Positions 53,158 to 63,109 are shown, counted from the stretch's first letter. The stretch is DNA of 64,000 nt from JANNPJ01 sp965200525 (GCA_965200525.1 OZ241368.1:4836001-4900000), one strand, 5' to 3'. The notes: generated by a model from the letters alone, not told the origin. Translations and numbers: made by a program.

Positions 53158-55110
53158 CTCACGAGCAGCGTTCCGCGCCACCCGCAGGGCCTGCGACCTT
53201 GCGAACACGCAATGCTGCACCAATGGGCAGTGAGAACATTCCGGCCCAACGGGACGGCAGTGCGTGTTCGAAAGCTCCATGAGAGCGAGGTGGGCGTCTC
53301 GAGAGCCTTGGCCGTAGCCGATCATTCTGGCGACAGCGATTCGCCCGTCGGTCATTCGATTTCGGGCGTCGACAAGCTCGCCAGTGTAGTTCGCGGCCAC
53401 ACGAAGCACGCCCTTCTTGGTGATGACCGGCTCCTCTGTCGGGCCGTCGCCTGGGGATGTCACGATCAGGGAAGAGATGTCTGCCCACGATTGAGGAACA
53501 AGTCTTTGCTGCACCAAGGTCGCCAACCCGTCATCGTCGAGGACGATCTGGTTTTCGACAATTTTCTTGGCGAGACTCAATATCAGCTCGGTCTGCTTTC
53601 CACGGTTGATCATTTTTCCGATGAGGCGGAGTTCCTCAGCATGCTCGATCGTCTGGGACGGCAGCTCCCAACGCTCCAATAGCGGCCAGACCGCCTGGAC
53701 TTGGCGGGCAGGCAGACGCTCAAGAAGGCACTCCGCACAAAGGGCCTGCCATCGGGACTCGGCGCGAAGCCATGGCAGGCGCAACCTGGACCTTTTACGC
53801 AGCCACCCGGCCAAGAGATTGGCGACAGCCTCGCTCGAGACATAGTGTTCGGCCGGAAGCCGCAGAGCCTCAAGCAGTCCTTCGCCGATAGCCCTACCCA
53901 AAGCCGGGGGAACGGCGTTCCCGATCTGACGGAACGCCACCGAGGGTGGGCCGGCGAAGCGATACCAATCAGGAAAAGTCTGTAGGCGCGCCGCCTCGCG
54001 GATCGTGATCGTGCGGTTCTGATGGGGATGGATGTACCAATATCCGTCTTTGGCGATGTGCGCAGTAATGGTGCGAGAAAGCTGGTGGTCGCTCAGTCGC
54101 TTGTACTTATCGTCGAAGATGTCGTCGCGATAGCGTTTGAACTCCTGCGGAAGGTCCGAGTACTTCGTCTCCGGGTCCATCAACTCGAATGCGCGCTCAT
54201 CGTCCTCGCGGACTGGTCGGGTGATGTGATCATAGATGCGGTCCGACTCCGCTACTGGAACATCCTCCCGCATCTTCCTCTGAAAGCTCGTCCTAGGCCC
54301 GTCATAGGGCTGCCAACCCTCCGCTCCCCCCTCAGGTCGCCATCCACCTGCGACCGGCGGGAGATCGGACGTGGCAAGCCCGACGGTCACCTTGCCCGGA
54401 TCCTCTGCAGGCCAACGGAACTGATGAGGTTCACGTACGGCAACCATGATCATGCGCTGCCTGAGCTGCGGCACACCAAACCTACCGGTCTCGACGACTC
54501 GCTCCTGGACCGCGTACCCAAGGCTCTCAAGTTCGAGTACGGCGCTGCGCAGAATGAACATCTCCCGATCCAGGACCATGTCCGGAACGTTCTCCATCAC
54601 GACAGCACGTGGCTTGGAAAGTCGCACGACCTCAAGGAATGAACGCCACAAGTCGCGTCGCTGGTCATGGGGGTCACGCAGGCCGTTGCGAACGCGATGA
54701 CGGATCTTCGAACGCCCGGCCTTGGAGAAGGGCTGACACGGCGGCCCGCCGGCCACCACATCGATGTGACAGTCCTTGACGAGCTGCGCCACTCGCTCAA
54801 CGACGCGGGCGTCGCCCAAGTCCCAGTCAACGCTCAGCCCGGGGAAGTGGTGACGATGGGTTTCCACCGCCTCAGCGTCGTGATCGACGGCAAGGACCAC
54901 GTCGATTCCGGACTGATGAAGACCGAGACTCAGTCCTCCGGCTCCCGAGAACAGGTCCACAGCCAGCAGACGGTCGGGGCGCTCGGCCCGCCACCGGGCA
55001 ACTCCCCTCCGTAGACCGTCCTCGTCAATACAGGCGTCCGGATGCGGGCCGAGCCGTAAGACCGGGCCTCGGACCTGACGCACGGCCACGCGGTGATTAA
55101 AGTCGCTCAA
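53140..55110 (-). CDS. cytosine-C5 DNA methyltransferase with EndoIII-like Fe-S C-terminal domain, second copy
   Basis: A 656-residue protein starting at TTG 55110, with a strong GAGGAGG ribosome binding site seven bases upstream; the frame extends to 55350 without homology. Methyltransferase motifs: DLFSGAGGLSLGL, GGPPCQPFSKAGRSKIR (catalytic Cys), MENVPDMVL, AFRQIGNAVPPALG. After a helical region the C-terminus carries Cys 618, 625, 628 and 634 in C-X6-C-X2-C-X5-C spacing, as in endonuclease III/MutY iron-sulfur loops. It is a paralogue of the enzyme at 45159-47030 with a longer interdomain segment. It is divergent from the GHKL-Z1 operon and probably protects host DNA. Confidence 0.85.
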   Translation of the reverse strand: MSDFNHRVAVRQVRGPVLRLGPHPDACIDEDGLRRGVARWRAERPDRLLAVDLFSGAGGLSLGLHQSGIDVVLAVDHDAEAVETHRHHFPGLSVDWDLGDARVVERVAQLVKDCHIDVVAGGPPCQPFSKAGRSKIRHRVRNGLRDPHDQRRDLWRSFLEVVRLSKPRAVVMENVPDMVLDREMFILRSAVLELESLGYAVQERVVETGRFGVPQLRQRMIMVAVREPHQFRWPAEDPGKVTVGLATSDLPPVAGGWRPEGGAEGWQPYDGPRTSFQRKMREDVPVAESDRIYDHITRPVREDDERAFELMDPETKYSDLPQEFKRYRDDIFDDKYKRLSDHQLSRTITAHIAKDGYWYIHPHQNRTITIREAARLQTFPDWYRFAGPPSVAFRQIGNAVPPALGRAIGEGLLEALRLPAEHYVSSEAVANLLAGWLRKRSRLRLPWLRAESRWQALCAECLLERLPARQVQAVWPLLERWELPSQTIEHAEELRLIGKMINRGKQTELILSLAKKIVENQIVLDDDGLATLVQQRLVPQSWADISSLIVTSPGDGPTEEPVITKKGVLRVAANYTGELVDARNRMTDGRIAVARMIGYGQGSRDAHLALMELSNTHCRPVGPECSHCPLVQHCVFARSQALRVARNAARESVVES

Positions 55111-55839
55111 GGTTGACCTCCTCAGACAGTCTATGAGCGAACCAGCGCCTTGAGCCGCGTCGGGGGATCGCCTCATGATCGGCCGTTCGGCGGAGGTCGA
55201 GCCTGGGGTGACCGGCTGCAACCTAGAGAGCAACATCAGCAACGTAGGACACGGGGACCCGCCTGACGTAAGGTGACAGATCGGTACAGAGCAATCCGCA
55301 AGCCTAGGCAGGCTGGCACCAGTGGGAGGACCGGGCGGGAGCCATGACAAAGGGCCTGCTCGGCTGTGAGGTCACCGAGACGAGTCCCACGCCCGTGGTT
55401 AGTGCCGTTACGAAGCCGACTTCACGCCGTACAACACGCCCGGTGGCGCCCAGAGCCCGCAGACGGTGCGGCATGGGCCCCCCTCCCTTAGTCCCGTGAT
55501 TCCGACCCTTCCAGCGCCACATTCAGTGTGGTGGCCTCTTGCGTGGATGAACGGCCACAATCCTCAAGCCGGAAGCGTTTCTGTCGAGGGGAACCCGAGG
55601 GTTCGTCTCGTCGCTGGTCGATGCCCGCACGCTACAGACCCCGCTTTCCCGACAGGTGCAACGACGCGAGCTGACAGGAAGAAGATCCCCGCCCAGGGGG
55701 GAACCACAAGACCCCACCCAGAAGCGACACAAGTTGGGGAAGTCCGCCGACGTCGTCACGGGGACGGGGCGGTCCGTGTAGGACATGGAGCGCGCTCGAA
55801 GCGGTCGAGCGCGACCGAAGAGGGTCGAGGTTGCCCAGT
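55111..55839. other. gene-free divergent control region
   Basis: About 730 bases between the second methyltransferase and the GHKL-Z1 operon. Translations on both strands show no motif. Its size is more than promoters need, so a non-coding RNA or decayed gene is possible, but I see no clear structure. Confidence 0.4.
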
Positions 55840-57333
55840 ATGACGATCGACCCGGCATACGATGGGGATGGGCAGGCGGACGGCTTCGAGGCCGGTCCCA
55901 GCGCCGCGAATCTTGTCGAGGGTCTGCGTGACTTCGGATACAGCCTTGAAACCGCGCTCGCAGACATTGTCGACAACTCGATATCGGCCGGCGCAACGCA
56001 TATTAATATCTATGCCCGATACGAGGCCGAGGCAAGCGTGATCGGCATCCTCGACAACGGAGCCGGCATGACAGATCACCATCTGCGTTCTGCCATGCGC
56101 CTGGCCAGTGCGAATCCCATAGATCTCAGGGCAGCAGGCGATCTGGGCCGCTTTGGGTTGGGCATGAAGACCGCGTCGTTTTCGCAGTGTCGGCGGATGA
56201 CGGTCGCATCTAGGAAGAACGGCACGGTCAGCACAGCAATGTGGGATCTCGATGAAGTGAACCGCCGCGACTCTTGGCACGTCGGTCAGCCAGACCCCCG
56301 CCATCTGCCCTGGATCGACCGTCTGGAAAACGACGGCACCCTGGTGGTCTGGCAGGACCTCGACCGTGTGGTCGGTGCCGAGAATGACGAGCGCACCTTC
56401 AACAGACGAATGGTTGAGGCAAGTGAACACTTGGAGCTGGTTTTCCATCGCTTCCTCGTGAGGGAGGGCAAGCAGATGCCCCTGACGATCGCTGTCAACG
56501 CCAGGTCTCTGGCGCCCTTCGACCCCTTTGCCCGAAGCCACTCTGCGACCATACAGGGATCCGGCGAAATCATACGCACGCTGTATGGAACGATATCTGT
56601 TGTCCCCTTCACGCTCCCGCATCACAGCAACATGGAACAAAATGACTGGGATCGATTGGGAGGCCGGGACGGATTCATCAAGAATCAGGGCTTCTATGTT
56701 TACCGCGCCCGCCGTCTGATTGTCTGGGGAACATGGTTTGGTCTCGCCAAGCAAACCGAACGCACAAAGCTGGCACGAGTCCTTATTGATATTCCCAACT
56801 CGTCCGACCATTCGTGGAAGATCAATATTTTGAAGGCGTCGGCGGAACCACCTTACGCCGTACGGACCAGGCTCAAAATTCTTATTGACGCTATCGTTGC
56901 CGACTCCAGAAGAATATACTCCTACAGAGGAATCAAGCAGGCAGCGAGTGCCCAGCTACCAGCCTGGTCGCGAATTCTGACAAAAGTTGGCATTCGGTAT
57001 CAACCAAACATAGATCACCCTCTCGTTCGGGCAATGCTTGACGATGCAGCTCCCGATAATCGTAGGCAGCTGGTTGCCCTTATGAATCTGCTCGCCAAGA
57101 CCCTCCCGGTTGACAGTCTGCTGCACGACCTGAGTGACGCTCCTGAGCGGGTAAATTGCGACATGCTGAGTGTCGACGATCTCAGCGAACTCACGCGGGC
57201 TACGGTGAGTGCACTGCGTGCACGAGGAGTTGGGTGGGAGCGCCTGTCCACAATGATGCGATCCTCTCCTCCATTCGATGGCCAGTGGGATGACACGACA
57301 ACCATCATCGAATCCATGAAGGACGGGAAATGA
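55840..57333 (+). CDS. MORC/MutL-like GHKL ATPase, paralogue B, first gene of the Mza-like operon
   Basis: A 497-residue protein. N-box ALADIVDNSISAGA (Asp 45, Asn 46), G1 GILDNGAGMTDHHL (Asp 72), G2 DLGRFGLGMKTASFSQCRRM (about 101-120). A transducer-like domain and a C-terminal helical region follow (KNQGFYVYRARRLIVWGTWF). ATG 55840 has GAGG ten bases upstream; a TTG at 55831 is less likely. Its stop overlaps the Z1 gene start by four bases. In Mza-type systems a MutL-like ATPase works with Z1, DUF4420 and AIPR proteins; the C5 methyltransferase nearby is the matching modification enzyme. Confidence 0.83.
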   Translation: MTIDPAYDGDGQADGFEAGPSAANLVEGLRDFGYSLETALADIVDNSISAGATHINIYARYEAEASVIGILDNGAGMTDHHLRSAMRLASANPIDLRAAGDLGRFGLGMKTASFSQCRRMTVASRKNGTVSTAMWDLDEVNRRDSWHVGQPDPRHLPWIDRLENDGTLVVWQDLDRVVGAENDERTFNRRMVEASEHLELVFHRFLVREGKQMPLTIAVNARSLAPFDPFARSHSATIQGSGEIIRTLYGTISVVPFTLPHHSNMEQNDWDRLGGRDGFIKNQGFYVYRARRLIVWGTWFGLAKQTERTKLARVLIDIPNSSDHSWKINILKASAEPPYAVRTRLKILIDAIVADSRRIYSYRGIKQAASAQLPAWSRILTKVGIRYQPNIDHPLVRAMLDDAAPDNRRQLVALMNLLAKTLPVDSLLHDLSDAPERVNCDMLSVDDLSELTRATVSALRARGVGWERLSTMMRSSPPFDGQWDDTTTIIESMKDGK

Positions 57334-60056
57334 GTTCCCAACAAGACGGCCGCCTGAGCTCTTTGGATCGTGTTGTCACTGCCGAGCTGTTGGAACTACC
57401 ATCTGAGCAGTTGACACCGGAAGTGATCCGTTCTGCCATCTCGGACTACCTTTCTCTTCCAAAATTTGCCGAGGTGGCCGCCGACGAGGCCGAACAGTTG
57501 GCCCGCACCCTGGAGACTCGCCACGCGGTGCGGCTATCGATCGGCGGCGTCGTCCAGCTCAAGCACGAACCCTGGCTGCCCGACGCCAAGGCAGCTATTG
57601 ATCCATATTTTTGGGGACGCTACAAATCGCTTTCCGCCTCCAAGGGCCTTGGTGTGCAGGTGTTGGCCACTCTCGACGAGGTCTCGGATCGGATTCTGGG
57701 CCTTCTCGGGAACCCACGACAGACGGGGGCATGGGACAGGCGGGGTCTCGTTCTGGGAAACGTTCAATCGGGAAAGACCGCGAACTACCTCGGGCTCATT
57801 TGCAAGGCATCAGACGCCGGCTATCGCGTCATCATTGTTATTGCCGGGATCCACAACAATCTCCGTAACCAGACCCAATCACGAATTGACGAAGGATTCA
57901 TCGGATACGAAAAGGGTGCCTCAAAGAACAAGCTCGGAAAAGTTGTTGGTGTGGGTCGTCTTAATCTCACGCGGCGACCATCTCACTTCACGAGCTCGAC
58001 GAGGGACTTCAGTCAGGCCGCAGCCACCCAAGTGGGAGTGCCGCTACAGAACCTCAGCGAACCTGCGGTCTTCGTTATTAAGAAGAATGCGAGTACCTTG
58101 GCCAACCTCCTCGAATGGCTGCAGACGAGCCTGCAAGGGGGGCGAATCAACTCGCCTGTTCTTATTATTGACGACGAAGCAGACAACGCATCGATCAACG
58201 TGGGACAAGACCCCGCCTCCGCATCTAAGATCAATGCCCAGATTCGTCAGGTCCTGTCCATGTTCGAGCGCAGTTCATACGTCGGATATACGGCAACCCC
58301 CTTTGCAAACATCTTCATTGACCCTGATAGTGATGATGATATGATTGGGCAGGATCTCTTCCCACGTGATTTCATTGTCAGTTTGGACTCTCCGACCAAC
58401 TATCTAGGTGCAGAACGCGTCTTTCTGGAGTCCCCTGGACAGTTTTTGCGAACTATCGATGATTCTGAAGAGCTTCTTCCGGTGCGGCACAAGATCAACC
58501 ATTCCGTTGATTCGATTCCCGACAGCCTGCGCATCGCTGTGCGCGCGTTCCTGCTGGCCCGGGCTATCAGGATGCTGCGGAATCACGTCGGCGCGCACAA
58601 CTCCATGCTTGTAAACGCATCGCGGTTCACAAAAGTTCAGTCTCAGATTAGAAATCAGATTCATGCTTACCTTGAAGAACTTCAGAACGCACTCCGCCTG
58701 TACGGCTCTCTGCCGCCGGACGAGGCTGAGCTGCATGCTGAAATAGGTGATCTGAAAAACACATGGAACTCGGAATATCGAGGTGCCGGCGAACCGTGGC
58801 CGGAGATTTTGGGCTGTCTCTACGAGTCGGCTGCGCCCGTGGGAGTTGTCGAAATCAACAGCCGGTCTGCAGGCGTTCTGAACTACGCGGAGTTCGAGAA
58901 CGGCCTGAACGTGATCGCGGTCGGCGGGTTCTCGCTTTCGCGGGGCCTGACCCTCGAAGGACTGTCCATAACCTATTTTCTCAGGAACTCCATTATGTAT
59001 GACACGCTCATGCAGATGGGTCGTTGGTTCGGATACAGGCCGGGCTACGAAGATCTTTGCCGGATCTGGCTCCCCGAGGACGCGCAGGGTTGGTACGCGC
59101 ATATTGCGGAGTCCATAGAAATGCTTCGCAGTGATCTGAAGGAGATGGAAGCGGCGGGCGCCACCCCCGCTGAGTTCGGGCTCCGAGTGAGAAGTCATCC
59201 CGATGCCCTGATTGTGACTGCTCGCAATAAAATGGGAACAGGACAGAAGTACCTGGTCAGTGTTGGACTTGGCGGGGCCTTGATTGAAACCACCCCCGTA
59301 TCTTCCCGATCCGCAGGCCAAAACGTAGCGCGCGCTGTCAGATTTGTCGAACAGATTCACGGTGAGGTCAGTCCTTCGCGAGCAACGGATGGCTGGGTGT
59401 TCAACGACGTGTCGGCTGACGCGGTTGCCTCCTTCATCCGTGACTACAAGGGCGACCCTGGATCGACAAAGACTCAGAGAGAGCCCGTACTGGGTTACAT
59501 CCGGGATCGGGCAGAGTCAACCTTGAAGCTCTGGGATGTGCTTTTGGTGAGCAAGGCCGATGCAAAAGAACCCTTGTCCGACCTGATTAATGACGGACGG
59601 GCAACGAGTATTTCGGGATTGGGAGTGATCTACCCAGAGCGTACGGCTGGCACAAGATCAACAGCGACCTCCGTGCACATTGGTAACAACCAAAAGGTGG
59701 CCTCACGCGGAAGCGAAAAGGCGGGACTTAGCCCCGAGCAGGTGCGGATCGCCGAAGAAACGTATCGTGCGAGACGATCTGACGAGTCGGAGGCGCCAAG
59801 GAATATTCCTGATGCTGCGTACAGGTTGCAGGGGCGCAAGCCCCTACTGATTCTACATTTCCTGAGGATCAAGGATCACGATGCGGGCGGCCATGTGAAT
59901 TTGCCCCGCCTTGTTGCGACGTGGGGAATAACTTTCCCCAAGCCACCGCCCTATCCACCGGAGAAGCGTGTCGAGTTCGTCGTAAACACGGTTTGGTACC
60001 AGGAGCATTTCGGCAGGGACGCTGACGATGAGGTGGAGGCGGAGGGAAATGATTGA
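57330..60056 (+). CDS. Z1 domain protein (superfamily 2-like NTPase) of the Mza-like operon
   Basis: A 908-residue protein. The Walker A is RGLVLGNVQSGKTANYLGLI (about residues 138-157), followed by VIIVIAGIHNNLRNQTQSRI; the Walker B/DEAD-like box is VLIIDDEADNASINVG; further motifs are SSYVGYTATPFANIFIDP and, in the Z1 domain proper, IAVGGFSLSRGLTLEGLSIT with QMGRWFGYRPGYEDLCRIW. Z1 proteins are helicase-like ATPases linked to DNA methylases and AIPR proteins. The gene is translationally coupled at both ends. Its codon use is visibly less GC-rich than its neighbours to the left, consistent with acquisition of the operon by transfer. Confidence 0.88.
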   Translation: MSSQQDGRLSSLDRVVTAELLELPSEQLTPEVIRSAISDYLSLPKFAEVAADEAEQLARTLETRHAVRLSIGGVVQLKHEPWLPDAKAAIDPYFWGRYKSLSASKGLGVQVLATLDEVSDRILGLLGNPRQTGAWDRRGLVLGNVQSGKTANYLGLICKASDAGYRVIIVIAGIHNNLRNQTQSRIDEGFIGYEKGASKNKLGKVVGVGRLNLTRRPSHFTSSTRDFSQAAATQVGVPLQNLSEPAVFVIKKNASTLANLLEWLQTSLQGGRINSPVLIIDDEADNASINVGQDPASASKINAQIRQVLSMFERSSYVGYTATPFANIFIDPDSDDDMIGQDLFPRDFIVSLDSPTNYLGAERVFLESPGQFLRTIDDSEELLPVRHKINHSVDSIPDSLRIAVRAFLLARAIRMLRNHVGAHNSMLVNASRFTKVQSQIRNQIHAYLEELQNALRLYGSLPPDEAELHAEIGDLKNTWNSEYRGAGEPWPEILGCLYESAAPVGVVEINSRSAGVLNYAEFENGLNVIAVGGFSLSRGLTLEGLSITYFLRNSIMYDTLMQMGRWFGYRPGYEDLCRIWLPEDAQGWYAHIAESIEMLRSDLKEMEAAGATPAEFGLRVRSHPDALIVTARNKMGTGQKYLVSVGLGGALIETTPVSSRSAGQNVARAVRFVEQIHGEVSPSRATDGWVFNDVSADAVASFIRDYKGDPGSTKTQREPVLGYIRDRAESTLKLWDVLLVSKADAKEPLSDLINDGRATSISGLGVIYPERTAGTRSTATSVHIGNNQKVASRGSEKAGLSPEQVRIAEETYRARRSDESEAPRNIPDAAYRLQGRKPLLILHFLRIKDHDAGGHVNLPRLVATWGITFPKPPPYPPEKRVEFVVNTVWYQEHFGRDADDEVEAEGND

Positions 60057-61041
60057 GGACCCTTGGGAGAAAATACAGGTTCCCGCCCAAGGCAACCACT
60101 TTATGGGCGTCAGAGCGGACACCGAGCTGCAGTGGGACTGCTATTGGGTTCGCGATCCTGAGGGGCACCGAGCCTGGGCTATGTCATTGAAAGACACGGT
60201 CCTGAATGGGCAGGAAATTCCCACTCTCAAGGGCATAGACATGAGGGTCGACCGGCCCTTGACTGGCGCCGCAGGTCACCTATATCTCATTTTGAAGGAT
60301 GGGTCCCTCTCCGATATTTTTCTGCGTCTGTGCATGGACCTTATGGCAGCGGCCGGCGAGTCAGAAAATGAGCTGAGTGCAGCGAATCACGTCGTCACGC
60401 GCACCTGGCGTTGGCACCAACTGATGCGGGGGGCCTCAGACAGCGGGTTGAGCAAAGCCGAGCAGATGGGTTTGATTGCCGAGTTGACCTTCCTTCACGA
60501 CTCCCTGTTCACGACTGTGGGCCCGATCGCTGGCCTCGAACACTGGCTGGGCCCCGTCGACGGCCCCAAGGATTTCGAACTTGGCCACATCGCTGTGGAG
60601 GTAAAGGCTCGTCGAGGGGGCGCGACTCCGTTCATCTCCATCAGCTCGGAGCACCAGCTGGATCGTTCCGCCTTCGAGTCGGTGTACATCGCACTGTTTC
60701 AGGTGGATCAGGGACTCGGTGATGATCCGCTGGCCTTCACCATCACCGAGCACATTGACTCGATGCGAGCGGAGCTGCAGGGGACGGTCCCCAAGGCGAC
60801 TGAGCTGCTGGAGACGCGCTTGGCCGCAGCGGGCTATCGGGACACCGACCGTTACACCGAAAGCTGGCTTGTGGGACCGATGGCTCTCTACGAGCTGCAG
60901 GACTCCTTTCCTTCGATCACGCCGCAGACTCTACGTCCTGGTGTTTCTCGCGTTACGTACACGGTTGACATAGAGCAGATCGAGCCCTTTCTGGTGGGGC
61001 CAGGTCAAATGATGAATCAGCTGGAGGTCGGTCGTGGATGA
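60049..61041 (+). CDS. PD-(D/E)XK family protein, DUF4420
   Basis: A 330-residue protein starting at ATG 60049 (GGAGGG upstream; the frame opens at 60028) and overlapping the Z1 stop. The nuclease-like core is GPKDFELGHIAVEVKARRGG, giving the D-(x)n-E-x-K arrangement of a PD-(D/E)XK active site (Asp in KDFE, Glu and Lys in VEVKA). DUF4420 proteins are the predicted nuclease subunits in Z1/AIPR systems. The rest is mixed alpha/beta with a C-terminal DUF4420 pattern (RDTDRYTESWLVGPMALYEL). It overlaps the AIPR gene by eight bases. Confidence 0.85.
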   Translation: MIEDPWEKIQVPAQGNHFMGVRADTELQWDCYWVRDPEGHRAWAMSLKDTVLNGQEIPTLKGIDMRVDRPLTGAAGHLYLILKDGSLSDIFLRLCMDLMAAAGESENELSAANHVVTRTWRWHQLMRGASDSGLSKAEQMGLIAELTFLHDSLFTTVGPIAGLEHWLGPVDGPKDFELGHIAVEVKARRGGATPFISISSEHQLDRSAFESVYIALFQVDQGLGDDPLAFTITEHIDSMRAELQGTVPKATELLETRLAAAGYRDTDRYTESWLVGPMALYELQDSFPSITPQTLRPGVSRVTYTVDIEQIEPFLVGPGQMMNQLEVGRG

Positions 61042-63109
61042 AGAAATGGCAAGATTCCACCACGACTTGTACCAAGAGGTGCTGGCGCACGCCGACGCTG
61101 TGGGCGCATTTGCTGAGGATGCGTTCTTTGACGTAGCAACCCAGTATCTTGTCGAAGCAGGAGAAATTGAAACCGCTGACCGGGCCGCCTATATAGGCGC
61201 CAGAGGTGCGCGTGTAGATGGATATGCCGGTGACCCGCGGGACTCTAACGGAGTGCTCACAGTTATCTTGCTTGACTTTCAGCAGACAGAATTTCCAGAG
61301 ACACTGACGGCGACTGAGCTGCGAGCCATCAACGCGAGGGCTCGGGGATTCGTTAGCCGAGCACTGGACGCCGATTTTCGGCTGGGACTGGAAGAGGCCC
61401 GGCCGGCCTACGGCTTATCAGATATGATTGCGGCCGCTTGGCCAACTCTTGTCAAGATTCGTGTCGTGCTTATTAGCAATCGCATTCTCAGTTCCCGAGT
61501 CGACGGAGTGCCTGCGGGGGATCTGAACGGGATTCCAATCACCCACAACGTTTGGGATCTTGGGCGGCTCCACCGCTACGTTGCTGTGGGTCGTGAGCGA
61601 GAGGATATCGAGGTTGATTTGGTTGAGGACTTCCCGGCCCCCATGTTCGCGCTTCCCGCGGCCATGGGGGGCGGCGACTACGAGGGATATCTTGTCGTGG
61701 TCCCCGGAACGCAGTTGGCCGCCATATATGATCACTGGGGGACTCGACTTCTCGAACAGAATGTAAGGGTGTTCCTTCAGGCTAGGGGCGCCGTGAATCG
61801 GGGCATTCGGCGCACTCTCGATACGGAACCGCATATGTTCTTCGCTTACAACAACGGAATTGCTGCAACGGCAGAGGGGGTAGTGACACAGAGCTCGGTG
61901 GACGGCCTGAGAATTACACGAATCCAGAACCTCCAGATCGTCAACGGCGGACAGACTACAGCCTCGATCCACGCCGCCCTGCTGAGAAAAGTTGACCTGT
62001 CGAATATTTTCGTTCAAATGAAATTGTCCATCATCAGTCCAGACAAATCCATGGACGTTGTGCCACGCATCTCCGAGTATGCCAACAGCCAGAACAGGGT
62101 GAGCCAGGCGGACTTCTTTTCGAACCACCCGTTCCACGTACGAATGGAGCAGTTCTCCCGAAGGATTTACGCTCCCTCAGTCGATGGCGCCTACAGGGAG
62201 TCGAAATGGTTCTACGAGCGGGCCCGAGGGCAGTATCAGGACGCACGCGCGGGCCTGACCGCAACAAGACGGAAGGAATTCGACCTCGAGTATCCCCGGT
62301 CTCAGTTATTTGCGAAGACCGATCTTTCGAAATTCAACTTGGTGTGGGAGGGGCAGCCCCATATTGTCGGCCGCGGTGCGCAACGACACTTCGCCGCCTT
62401 CGCCGGCGAAATCGCCAAAAAGTGGGAAAGTGACTCGGACTTTTTTTCGGAGGTCTATTATAAGCAGAGTATCTCAAAGGCAATCGTCTGGAAGCGTCTA
62501 GAATCCTTAGTCCCCAAGCAACCCTGGTACGACGGAGGGTACCGGGCCAACCTCGTTGCGTATGCCATCGCCAAGCTGGCTCATGACCTGGCCCGGCACG
62601 GTCGACGATTCGACTTCGACATTGTGTGGCGTACCCAGGCGGTACCCGACCCGGTCGAAGAGGATTTGGTCCACGCAGCAAAGGCTATTTTGCAAATTTT
62701 GCAGAACCCCCAAAGTGGCCGGGCCAATGTCACCGAATGGGCCAAGCACGTCGATTGCTGGGAAGCAGTGAAGGGGATGCATCTGAGTTGGCCGCGGGAG
62801 CTCGGCGAAGCCAGCTTGAACAATGCTGAAGCCGTGTCACGCATGAAGGATGGAGCAAAGGACCAGAAGGTTCTGAACGGGATTGCCGCTCAGACGGCTG
62901 CCGTTGTCGCGGGCGGGATTTTCTGGCAGGACGTGCTGCGTTGGGGTAGGGAGCGTCGTCTGCTCGCGCCCAAGGAAGTGAGCATCCTGAACGTGTGCGC
63001 TGCACTTCCGGCGCGGATCCCGACAGAAGCTCAGAGCATTGCCGCACTTGCCGTGTACGAACGGCTCAGAGGACAGGGTCTGTTGATGCCGCTGCCAAGC
63101 GCTGGTTGA
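61034..63109 (+). CDS. AIPR (abortive infection phage resistance) family protein
   Basis: A 691-residue protein starting at GTG 61034. The N-terminal part resembles a nuclease-like fold (GVLTVILLDFQQTEFPETLT); the AIPR signature is MFFAYNNGIAATAEGVVTQS and QNLQIVNGGQTTASIHAALL, followed by DVVPRISEYANSQNRVSQAD-FF and QLFAKTDLSKFNLVWEGQPH. AIPR proteins were first described in abortive-infection phage resistance and are the last component of Z1-type systems. It ends the GHKL-Z1-DUF4420-AIPR operon. Directly downstream an IS3-family element begins. Confidence 0.88.
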   Translation: MDEEMARFHHDLYQEVLAHADAVGAFAEDAFFDVATQYLVEAGEIETADRAAYIGARGARVDGYAGDPRDSNGVLTVILLDFQQTEFPETLTATELRAINARARGFVSRALDADFRLGLEEARPAYGLSDMIAAAWPTLVKIRVVLISNRILSSRVDGVPAGDLNGIPITHNVWDLGRLHRYVAVGREREDIEVDLVEDFPAPMFALPAAMGGGDYEGYLVVVPGTQLAAIYDHWGTRLLEQNVRVFLQARGAVNRGIRRTLDTEPHMFFAYNNGIAATAEGVVTQSSVDGLRITRIQNLQIVNGGQTTASIHAALLRKVDLSNIFVQMKLSIISPDKSMDVVPRISEYANSQNRVSQADFFSNHPFHVRMEQFSRRIYAPSVDGAYRESKWFYERARGQYQDARAGLTATRRKEFDLEYPRSQLFAKTDLSKFNLVWEGQPHIVGRGAQRHFAAFAGEIAKKWESDSDFFSEVYYKQSISKAIVWKRLESLVPKQPWYDGGYRANLVAYAIAKLAHDLARHGRRFDFDIVWRTQAVPDPVEEDLVHAAKAILQILQNPQSGRANVTEWAKHVDCWEAVKGMHLSWPRELGEASLNNAEAVSRMKDGAKDQKVLNGIAAQTAAVVAGGIFWQDVLRWGRERRLLAPKEVSILNVCAALPARIPTEAQSIAALAVYERLRGQGLLMPLPSAG

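Noticed and set aside
55756..56811. 351-residue minus-strand frame opposite the GHKL gene
   Set aside because: It is a shadow of the GHKL coding sequence, which has all ATP-binding motifs on the plus strand.
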